Below, piece after piece: positions 36,801 to 48,800 of a DNA stretch of 64,000 nt; the stretch's first letter is position 1, and the number at the start of each line of letters is the position of its first letter. Made by a program: the position numbers and the translations under genes. Below the pieces are notes generated by a model. The model worked only from the letters and a program-made list of their open reading frames with translations, was not told where the DNA came from and did no database searches. Source of the stretch: Margaritifera margaritifera (taxonomy: Eukaryota > Mollusca > Bivalvia > Unionida > Margaritiferidae); NCBI GenBank assembly GCA_029931535.1, contig JAQPZY010001558.1, positions 1,426,001-1,490,000 on the forward strand, given 5' to 3'.

Positions 36801-39800
36801 TGATGCATGTTGCAGATTTCAAAGGTGACTAGATGGTAATTGTTAAGTAAATAGATAAAATAAGTGTTCACAAATCCTTCAGTAGTAAGTATAAATAAAT
36901 CATTACAAACAGTCGAGTTATTCTCTCGCTCTCTCTTTCTTAAAAATCAAACTATTTTTATCTGTCTTTATACATTTATGTGTCTGCTTTTGCTCTTCTA
37001 ACTATATCTGCATTCTAACTCTTTCTAATCTACATATCTATCTGTATGTATTACTTGCATATATATGTTTTGATAACTTTAATTATTGGCATATGGTTTT
37101 AAGGTGCCAACAAAGATAAAAAGGAAACAAAAGTTTAAATAAATATAATGCAATTTCCTTAAAATATACCATATTTTATTTTATCTTTTTGTTTTACTCA
37201 TGTTTGAATATTATGTTTGGGGCAAGCTCAGATTTTCCAAGGGCAAGTTCAATTTTCCAGTCAGCTTGCCCAGGGCAAGCCGACTTTTATAAAAAAAATT
37301 AAATCCCTGATGTTTAATTTGCATCTTCTCAACTCTGGCCACATTGGTGGTTAGAATGTGATGATGCCAGCAAATGTAGACAGTCAAGTTCATTGTCACA
37401 TCTACTTATTTCACCTCCACATTACATCACCAACAAATGGCAAGATTATTGATTAATTTTCCATCTTATTTGGAGCATTACAGTAAAAAAATGCTGCCAT
37501 TTTGGGGCACCAGCTAATGCAAGACTTGCAAGATTTGCATCTCACCAAAAAAATCAACTGAAAGTACAAAAATCATGAATGATATTTTCAAGCCCCACCT
37601 TTATTTCTTCATGAGATCTCTCATACATTCAGAAATTTCCCACTTCTTTACAAATTGAGTGGGAATTCCCCCCCTCCCCACAGCCCCATAATTTTCTGTT
37701 CTAAAAAAGACCCTGAGGCTGAAGTAAAACTCATTTTATACTATTTACAGAAATACAAAAAAAAAAAATGGTTTATTAAGAGTATAACAGTATACTGTGA
37801 TACATATACTGGCAGGATCAGTACCACAATATACTGTACTGATATACAGGTAAAACTGCACACCCCTAATTGCTAACAGCTATACTCTGGGCCATTGCAG
37901 TTGAATTTTGGGGGGGTATTTGCCATTCCCACATCATGGGGTGGGGGCATTTCCTTATACAAAAAGCCTTGCTATTTCGTAGGGGTGAAGGCAAAATGAA
38001 ATAAAGTATTTCTTTCACAAAATATTTTTCCAATAAAGTCATTTGCATGTGTGTTTCTGTTTTAGTGTGTACATTTATGAACCAAATTTGATAGGACCAT
38101 AGCTGCAACAGCCGCAATGACTTTGTAATTTGCATTAATTTATGTTTCCATTTATTGGTTGTCAAACAAACTTAGTTTGCAGCTTCATTTTGATTATATT
38201 ATTGACAGCATTCTGAAGCATTATTTGATGGATTTAGTTGATTTGGCACAACAGGAGTAGAAAAATCCATTGCCCAAGAAGCATTATTTGATGGATTTAG
38301 TTGATTTGGCACAACAGGAGTAGAAAAATCCATTGCCCAGGAGAACCCAAAATTAATGCCAGGCAACCATTTTTCAGACTACAAAAGCTCGGTTGGGAAA
38401 CCACAAAAATGCTATTAAAAAATGATCATGTTAGAAATTATAATGGAATTGTATATTTTTTCCAGTGACAAACATTTAATTGTTAAATTGACCCTCTGGG
38501 TACCTATAGCAGGGTGCCTGAATTGTCTCCATAGTGGTGTGTTGGGTGATTTCTATAGGTAAGAAGCTACACTAATCTACATGTGTTGACTACTCATTAT
38601 CTGATTAGGTGATCACATTCCATACTACTAACTGCTCTGGGTGAACCCGTAAAGAAACAAGACTTGCGAATGTTCGTCTTTTGTCAACACACCATGATTT
38701 TTGACTTGACACACTGAATGCCTGTGATCAAGAAGTACACTTTCCCATTGGTCAGTTGAAGAAATGGAAATTCACTGCAGAGCATGTGACAGTTGTCTCT
38801 GTTGGCTAACTTTAGCTAAAGGAATATAGCAAGTATATATTGGCTTGTAGGGTAATGGCTAAGCAAAAACCATGTGGAAAGTTTACATTCACCTGACAGT
38901 TAAGACACCAGAATAATAGTATCAGATTACCGATAATGTGAACTGTAATGATATAGATTCAGATAAACATAAAATATGAATACTTTTCTGATTATGGGTG
39001 GCCAACTACTAGAAAGCTGATTGACAACAAGACATATTGTATGCAATTAGAACTAACTATATAAATGACAAAAGTTGTAGAATAATTTTATTTACAGCGA
39101 TCTTGGGGGCATTTGGAGCAATTTATCGGGCAACCAGAAAAATTGGCTGGCCAACCAGTTTTTCAAAGCTGGTTGCCCAGGGACAACCATGGATTTTAAA
39201 TTCTTTTCAATCCCAGCACAGGTCCTTAAAGTACTGGCTCTAGCATTGAAAACATTTTACACTTTTGTTTGCTGGAGTGGTACAAGTTTTGAGGTATTAT
39301 ATCAGGATTCAAAATTAATGTTAGCCTACTAGCCTAAGGCTAGTAAATTTCCTGTCAGACTAGTAGTTTTCATAATTTCAATAGTCCGATGGCTAGTATA
39401 AACTTTCAGTTGTTGCCAGTCAGTATTTTGTGGGAAGGACTAGTGAAGAGTCAGCAGGACTAGTAAATTTCTTAATCTACTCGTCCTTCTGGTTACAAAG
39501 AAATTTATGTTAAATTCTAGGCCTGAGTATAGATATGTCTGTTACCTCACATGCATACTCAATCAGAGACAAGTTTACTTCTTGAAAAATTTTAGCACCA
39601 AATCTTCAGATGTACAATAACTCATATTTTTGAGACAACAAAGGAAATGTGATGAACTGGTCCATTGACATTCTTAGATGCCATATGTACTCACTTATAA
39701 GTTATGTCCAACTGCAAACAACATAGAGCTTGATCTGCCATGGCATAATGAACCAGTAGATAAGAGTCTATATTGTTTGTTCTAGTGATTACTCCTAGCA

Positions 39801-42800
39801 AACTGCATAGACCCAGATCTGCCAGCGTAATATGCTAGGGCAGATCTGGGTCTGTGCAGTTTGCAGTTGAATCCAACTTACAATGAGTATATACAGTATT
39901 TAAAACTAGATATGTAGCAAGAGAGATGTCCCTTTCAGTTAGAGAACTAAATATTTTGTCTACATTCTAGCTCAATCATGCATAACTGAAAGGTCCCTCT
40001 CACAGTTCTCTCATCATAGCATTTTTACATGAGAGAAATTAGTGGCCACGTTTCTTCCATAATGGTGTATGTAGAGTCAAGGAACTTAATACCTGAATTG
40101 ATGTTCAGAAGTATAATATCCTTCTTTCAAATTTATAAGGTTATTATGCATTTCCATTATTTAATGCCAATACAACATGTAATATATATATATATATATT
40201 ACAAAAGCTTCTAATCAATGTCAGCTGATTATATCGGTATTAATGTGCTAGTGCCTTGTTTCCCAGGTATGGCTGAACTACCTGTTGTACCTGACACGAC
40301 TTAGCCGACAGGCTGAGGATAAAGCCAGAGAAGAAAGGACATCAATCGTAAATGCAACTCATGTGAAGGCAGTGACTAAGGTCAGTCCACATCAGTGATA
40401 AGTTAATCTTCTTTCATTAAAATACAGTACCCAGTACATTGATCCAAATAACAAAACAGAAAATTGTTATTCAGCACATAAGACATACTCAAAGGCGAAT
40501 CAGTTAAGTTGGGGGCAGGGGAAGTTCTAAAATGGCAGATTGCTTGATTCAGCACTCGCATCTTAATGGTATTTCCACACATACCTGGGATACTTTATAA
40601 GAGATTGTGAGGATTAATCATACGATCATGATAGAAATGATGCTTATTATATTATATCCACAGCATGGAACTTATTACAAAAATGCTTGCAATGTCAGGG
40701 CTGATCCAATTTTGTTTTATCCACTTATCCCAAAATTTCAATAACTTGCCTAGATTCGATGAGATGTATGCACTTTCTCATTACTCACTTCGCATTGTTA
40801 TTTTAGTGTGTGTTTGCAATCAGGCGAGTTCACGCCCCTCAATAAAGATTTAACAATGGAATGTCTTTCTTTAATATAACAAAGACAGGTAAGTTCTCAT
40901 TGTTTACCTTGTGCACAGGTGAGTTCATGCACTGGGGTGTATGAAGCACATGCCACATAGACAACAGATGAGTTCACGTGTGACATATATAACATATTGT
41001 CATTATTCATTGTTTTCTTTCAAGAAATTTTTATTTCAGTTAACAATGTCAGAACAGTCTGTGGTGAAGTGTGGTCACAAGAAGGATCTTTGGGACACTC
41101 ACCCAGACTGCCTCACTTGTTCAGAATGCACACGAAGAATTGCTTTTTAATTGAGGTCTAAGAAGACTAATGAAATCTGGAGCCAATTCCAGACGTACTT
41201 ATAGAAGGTGGAGGAAACATCGATCCCCCTCATCGTTTGAATTTTCAGGGATTTCTGTTACTGAGCCCCAAGAAGCCGACTGTAAGAGGACTAGTTCTTC
41301 AGCTCTAAAAAACACTCCTGGGGACCAGAAGCTTATGGGACCAGTCTCTTTGGAGACAGGTAAGGCCCCTCCTGTAGGAGTGAATGACCATTTAAGGAGT
41401 AGATAGCCTCCCCCCAGAAGGGAGGAGAAGTCGAACACCCCTAATGTTCACAGTAGCGTGATGCTGCCTTCCGCGAGGAAGTAAGTGCACTGCTCATCTC
41501 AGGGTAGTGTGTTGCTGCCATTCACAAGGAAGTAAGTGCACCACTTGTCTCAGGGTAGTGTGTTGCTGCCTTTCGCGAGGAAGGAAGTGCACCACTCTGA
41601 ACAGGAGAAGCAGCACCGCACCTTGATCAGTGATGAAGAAGAACTAGGCTCTGACATGTCTTTGTTACCTCACTGGTCATTGACTGGACCAGTCAACAGT
41701 CAATATATGGTGACCAGTCACCGATCACTTTATCCCGGTGACCAGTCCGATCATACCAATCACTGGTCAGATCGTACCTGTCGGTGACTTGACACCAGTC
41801 AGTACTCATAAGCCTCATGGTACAGGGATAGGGATCTGACAGAGTTCCCCCCTCTCTCCACTTTACCATCACACCCGTTACAGGATTGGGAGTCTGCCCA
41901 ATGGGTCCAGACTAGGGAAGGTGACCTGATCAGTATCCCCCCTCTCATATTCTCCCAATGAATCCATAATTGGTCCCTTATGCCCCTTGGGCTACTGGAC
42001 CCTGGACCCAGAGTATACCATTCATCCAGGAAAGACAAGGGGTCTTGAATTCATCATGGAACTTCTAAAACATATAGAGCCCCTACTCACCATGACAAAC
42101 AAGTACTAGAATTGGTACAGAGTGCTCCTATATCACTTCCTCTGAAGAACATAGTGATGCCCAGCCACTCACCTGTTCAGAGTGTTCTGGATGATGATGC
42201 TTTATCTATCCTCATCGACTCCAATAAGTTCAAGAAAAAACAGATCATTTGACACCTCCTATCAGGCACACCAACACCTCTCAGTTGGATGAGGAGGAGG
42301 AGATCTGGTCCTTTGATTAGACAGTAAATGAAGTTTACTGCCTCTTACCCATGGACTGGTGCCCGGACGATCTGGCGCAAAGCCGAAGATGATCCTTTCC
42401 ATTTTGGAAAAGACCTCCAGGGCTCGACTGCAATCAGATCTCCTGCTTCTTCCTCATTCCTCTACAATTGAGGAAATATCACAAAGGTTTCATGAGGCCA
42501 AGACATTAATCGGCAGAGTAGAGGGTGGTCCATTCCTCCCTCTACCTTGAGACCTATGGTCTCTGCCTTGAGTTACTGAGTTCATTGCCCAAAGGGCCCA
42601 TTGAACCTCTCCAGTAGGACGCAGGTGCATCCCAAGTGGGTATTTCAACTTGAGCCTGCCTACGCCTTCCCATTAAAACAATTGAAGGTATTGAGCAGGA
42701 AATCCAGCTTCTGGTCACCATAGCTTCACATGCTGACCTCTTCTCAGCTACTTCATTTAGTATGCTGAAGGAGGCCTCTCTGAACCTAGCTGCATTACAG

Positions 42801-45800
42801 TGTGTGCTGGAAGCTGTGGCCAAGACATCGTGGCATTCACTTTCTGTTGCAATGGCTGTATCAGTTGAACGCCTGCACATCCACCATGATGCTGTGCTGG
42901 ACTCCTCAAAAGTCTTACTTAACCACAGTGAAGACCTTCTGGATCATCAACATAGATCCTTTACACCCACTTCTGGCCCATCACAATTGGCCAGGAAGTG
43001 TACTAAAGCAAATTGCCCCCAGGGGCCATCCGCTAAATTTTTTAAACAGATGCAGCTGCAGTCCAATGCGCAACCTCAAATGAGACCTCCTCCTCATGAG
43101 TTGGGTTCACAGTATGAAAATCGCCGAAGAGCTTATAGGAGGAAGTTCTCTAACCTGCCTTCCTTTCCCAAGGAGGGGGGGGGGGAATAGCCCTAAGGAC
43201 CTACACCCTCTTCTGCGGTGCATTCCTCTCCCAAATGTCCCCATTGGTGCTTGTCTAGGCCTCTTTTTGGATGTTTGGTCAATCATTGCGCATGATGGCT
43301 GGGTCCTTTTTATTGTGAGCAAGGGTTACTGACTTCAGTTTTGGGAACAACTCACTCTATCAAAGACTCCCATGTTCTTTCACCAGTCCAGTCTGGTGAA
43401 ATTAGGGGAAGAGGTGCACACCCTTTTGCAGAAAGGGGCAGTCGAGAGGGTCCTGAATGATCAGTCTCCTGCATTCTACTTCTGAATATTCCTGGTCACC
43501 AAGAAGCAGGAAATTTCATATCATAATCAATCTCTCCCCATTAAACTAGTTTCTTCTGGAGGAACATTTTAAGATGAAGACCACTTCCTCAATCCGGAAC
43601 GCGGTCTCCATCCACCTTCAGGATGCCTATTTGCACATTCTGATATTTCGGCCTCACTGAAATACCTCCGGTTTTGCTTGCACCAGGACGTTTTAAAATT
43701 CTGGGTTCTGTTGCTCAGAATCGCTTCAATAGCCAGAGTATTCACCCAAGTTATGCAAGTAGTAGAGCATTACCTCTGATTACTGGGAACCCTGATTTTC
43801 CAGTATTTCGACAATGTTCAGGTTCAGTCCCTCCATCAGGATCTGCTCCATTGTTGGTCCACAGTAACTCGGTTGGACCTCTTACCCGACCTCAATAAAT
43901 CAGACCTCATTCCATCTCAGGACTTTGTTTACATGGGAATGAACTTCCTCATTTACCAGAACTTAGTCAGAATCGCATAGATCAATTCTTGGCACTTCTA
44001 GAGGTGCTAAAAGCAAAAAAATCGTCTGCTTGCCTTCACGTATCGCTGTTGGGAACCTTGAGCACCGCTGCTAACTTGGTTCCCCTAGGATGTGTCAATA
44101 TGCGCCCTCTACAGTTTCTCCTTTGCGCAATGTGGAAACGTCACAAAGATTCTGTATCAGCTTTGATTACTCTAGGGCCAGAATTTCATCACCATTTGCT
44201 CTGGTGGATGAATCAGGACAGATTCCTGACTGCACAAGAGAAAGCACCCAACCCACACTCCTATCTGTTTGCCGATACCTCAGATTTGATTGGGGCGCTC
44301 ATTCAGAGCCAGAGGGCATAATTCTCCAGGGTCACTGGACTCCCTCCACATCAACAATCTTGAAATTAAAACTATTTCTAGTCTTGCAAGGGTGCATTGA
44401 CAGAGAAAGGAGTTGATGTGTCATGGTCTCTTCTGACCACATGTCTGTCATAGCGTATCTCCTATGTCAGGGAGGCACACACGCCCCTTCTCTCTGCATG
44501 GAGGTCTGGAACCTCCTTTGCTGGGCAACATCGGAGAACATCAATCTCAGAGTTTGCCACATTCCAGGGAAGAAAAACTATTAGCAGACAGTTGGACAGG
44601 CAAAACAGTCTTCACAGAATGGTCTCTTCACCACTCCGTAACAGAGATCCTTTTCTCACTGTGGAGAAAGCCTTTGGTGGACTTGTTTGCGACCAGGCTC
44701 AATAACAAACTTCCTTTCTACATTCTCCAGTCCCGGACCAGAGAGCATGGGCAGTGGATGCATTCAGCTTCCAGTGGAATCGTCTGTTCAAGTACGCCTT
44801 CCCACCGTTCTGGCTGCTACCTCCAGTTCTACAAATTCAGAACTTCCACTGCTCACATCATTTTCATAACCCCACTGTGGTCCCAATGATTGTGGTTCAA
44901 CGATCTTCTAGACCTCAAACCAAGGTATCTACCTCACAGGAGGGATCTTCTGTCACAACACGGGCACCCTCCTCCACAACAGCCCATGGATACTCTACCT
45001 TCACGCTTGACTTATCTCAGGCGATCTACCCACCAGAAGAAGTTTTGGACCAGGTTGCCAGTTGCATCATTCAGGCCAGGAGAGCTTTGACATCCAGGGT
45101 CTATGATGCCAGGTGAAAAATCTTCTGTGATTGGTACAGTAGGAAACACGTTGATCCAAGCTGTTCCTCTGTAACTTCCGTTGCTGATTTCCTTTTGTTC
45201 TTTTTCGAGAACAGAATATGTTCAGTGTCAAATATCAAGGACTTCAGAGCTGCCATTTCCAACCCACTTAAATTCACTCAGGACTCAGAAATCAGTTCAG
45301 ATTCACACCTTGCTGATCTCATTAAGTATTTTGAGCTACAGAGACCTGTCTCCCTCTCTCTTACGTCCAGATGGAATCTATGTTGTGTTTTATGGTCTTT
45401 AACCAAAACCCCCTATGAACCATTGAGTGAGGCTTCCTTACAGGACCTCACACTCAAGACTGGTTTTATTTGCTTTGGCATCTGTGTGAAGATGTAGCGA
45501 GATTCATGCATTGTCTATTGACATTGGCTGTCTCTGGTTTAATGGCAATTATGAATCCATTTCTCTTCTTTGTCAACTCTTAGATTCTTAGCCAAAAATC
45601 AGTTGCCTTTGGTAGCTATATTTCCTATAGAGATTCCCAGTCTCAGTTGAATCTGTGCTGGAGATGATCAAGATAGGCTTTTATGCCCAGTTAGGGCACT
45701 GTTTCTATCTAAATGCCTCCAAAGGGAAAAGGAATAGTAGGAAATGTCCACTCTCTCACAATCAAAAGAGCTTATCAGTCCCTTACCAATAGAGACCTTT

Positions 45801-48800
45801 CTTTTATGAAACTAAAAGTCCATGAGGTTCAAGCCGTTGCTGCCTCATGGGCTTATCTAAATCATTCTTCCTTGGAGGACATCATGAAGGCAGCATTTTG
45901 GCTATCTCATACTACCTTCTATCTCCGCTCATTAGTGCAACAAAGCACAGGCATTTTTTCACCGAGACCCATAGTTGCAGCACAACATGTGGCCCAGAAG
46001 AACACCAACTTTCTATAAATGGATTTCTCCCTCTAATGGCGAATACAATCAAACCTGTCCTAACGGTCGCCTGTGTTCAGTGGTCACCACAACTGTCGTT
46101 CTAATTTCCCCCGAGCAAATTTTTTATCTAAATGACCTATATATAATGGTCACCTGCTTTCAGCGGTTAGCAGCCAGGTGTTTCCTAACCAAACACTGGT
46201 TTCACCTTGCCTTAAGTGGTCACTGGAGTGTACCACCAGTGACTGTTCCAAGCATTTCATACCTTGATTGTACTTACTGTAGTCCAGTCACGCTGTCAGT
46301 CAAACTCAAAGATGTCAACATGTCGGCTTTGAGAGCAAGGCAGTTTTTGTCCTTACATGAGAGAATCAAGGCAATTCATTTGCTGGATAGTAGACAAAGT
46401 AGTTGTGTAGTTGCAGCAGAAATGGGAGTCAAGTGAACTCATATTAATTGGAATATTAAACGTGAGATATTATGGTTGATTTTGAGGACAATGTTAATCT
46501 GGAGTGTAAGAGATTACATACAATCACACCAAATGAGTAGAGATACATTTACGCTGCACTTGTGATATCCTTTACAGTTCATATGCTACTAACAATAGCA
46601 GCAGGAAGTTTCTTTTCATTCCCTAATCAGTAATCATCAAAGGTCTATCATAAAAGCTGACTGTCTTTTGATCTCTGTGAGTTTGAGCAACTGCTTAATC
46701 CATCAATTGTTTGAAGTGTAAACACCTGTTTCGTGCCTAATTATACCAGCTGTCCTAACAGAAGGTCAGACCTGTGCTTGAAAATCACAGGTAAGCTGTC
46801 AGCTGGTAATTTTATTTAGACGCCATTTCTACCAATAAGTGATGAGATAATGTACATGATGGATTAAAGTATAGCTTTTTATTTTGTTATTTTTCTTTTT
46901 GCTAAATAGTTAAACTAAATATATGTATCTTGATAGCATACTACTGCTAATAATAATGCTAAGGGATCATCCATAAAGGATATCCGCAAAGATGGGGGGA
47001 GGGGGGTTCGTTCAAATGCGGACAACTGCGGACAAGAGGGGAGGGGGTGTAAAGGACCTTGCGGACGTCCGCAAGCTATTATTTTTTGTTATGATATTCT
47101 GTGTTGAACATCTGCTTTAGGCCTACTGCGTGTATTCCAGTATGTTTTGCGGACGTCCTTTATGGGTGATCCCTAAGTATACATTATTTGTTAATTTCAA
47201 TTTGTACGATTCGTGCCACAGAATATATATGAATGGGTTGGCATTAATACATAGGTCTGGCTCCCAGTGCCTGAGGTTGATTACATGGCCCACATATCGG
47301 CCCTGCGGACCTGAGCGAGTATACAAATAGCCAAATAAGATGCACCAGCTATTACACTGCCAGACCATAGAGCAGTGTATAATGCTAGCTGGGGACATCC
47401 GCAGCCCGGGGGGGGGGGTGGGGGTAAGCCACATGCAGACAAAAGCGGACAAGGGGAGAGGGGGGGTAGGAAAACAGGTATTATCTGCGGACGTCCTTTA
47501 TGGACAACCCCTAATGCTATTCAGTGCATAGTACATGTATTTGTCATGAACCAAATTTGAGAGCTGAACCTGCCTTCAGAGGTCACCTGTCTACAAAGGC
47601 CACTTTGGCTATAATGTATATTCCATTTTTTTCTCTGTTTTTGATCTTTTGATCAGTTTAACATATCAGCCTACCCACCTAACTGACAAATTCAGCTACG
47701 CAATAGCGACGGGTCAGTTATTGTTGCTAATAAAATGTAGATTTTTGGTGGGTAAACTGATTTGAATTATGCAATACTTACCAGTTGCGATTGCCATTGC
47801 GATGGTGAAATGCCCTCCGCCCACCCACTCTGATGTCCTGGTGTAATCATTGTCTATGAAAAAGACTGTTCTGCACATGGGCATGCGAGGTGCACCAGTG
47901 GACTGTGTCTTATTGACAATTATCCACTATGTGGGAGGATGTATTTACACCAAAACAGACGAGGTTTTTCTACACAAAAAAGTAAAGCTATGCAATAGCG
48001 ACTGGTAAGTATTGCGTAATTAAAACTAGTTTTACTCCTGCCAAAAACCACATATTAAAAAATTAGGGTGAACAGTAGTTCTATTTATCCATATGTAATG
48101 CATATTTAACTTCAAACAGCATAGACCCAGATCTGCCATGGCATAATGTACTCGCAGACCAGGGTCTGTGCTATTTGTTTTACATATTATTTCAAGGCAT
48201 CAGCATACACCCTAATAAACTGCCACATTATGTGATGGCTGATCTTGGTCTATCTTGTGTGTACATTCTACACCTGTATATACTTTAGTTCAGTGTCAGC
48301 TGAATAGGTTTAATTTTGAACAAATCTTTTCACACAGTATTCCCAGTCATGGCATTGACATATTAAAGCAATGGTTGAATAATAAGAAAAGTCAGATTTA
48401 TTGGACCAGACTGTATTTACTATGATGTGTCATATCACTTAAGGCTTTCACTCTTTGTTTGCTCTGTCCTGCCTCCTCCATCTACATGTATTTATGGGAT
48501 GAACAGGACTTATTCATCAAAGTGAAAGAAAGAATAGATGCATCTCTGGATTTGTAGTGACTGTCAACAAAAAGCAAAACTGCAAAGAAAACTGGCAAAA
48601 TGGCTTGATGATGACCCAGAGATGCATGCAGGAACAAATTATCTTCATGGCCAAATAAATATATGAATCGTTTTCTTGAGCTGTCAATCAAAATAAGATT
48701 CACTTTTACTTGGCAATTGAGCAGTATAGTGTATTTTCCTCACAATTCAAAGACTTCAGCAACCTATTCTCTCTAACTGTTTTTTTTTGTTTTGTTTATT

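Larger units (their letters stand above)
41047..46035 (+). mobile_element. DIRS-type YR retrotransposon relic, longer copy
   Basis: Plus strand, sense in CENPW intron 2. Order: gag remnants (41047-43190), RT (43198-43990), RNase H (44207-44730), tyrosine recombinase (45000-46018). It corresponds domain by domain to the minus-strand relic at 18.4-22.7 kb but keeps the gag 5' part and the RT palm. Dozens of stops and frameshifts. Exact termini not resolved. Confidence 0.88.
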
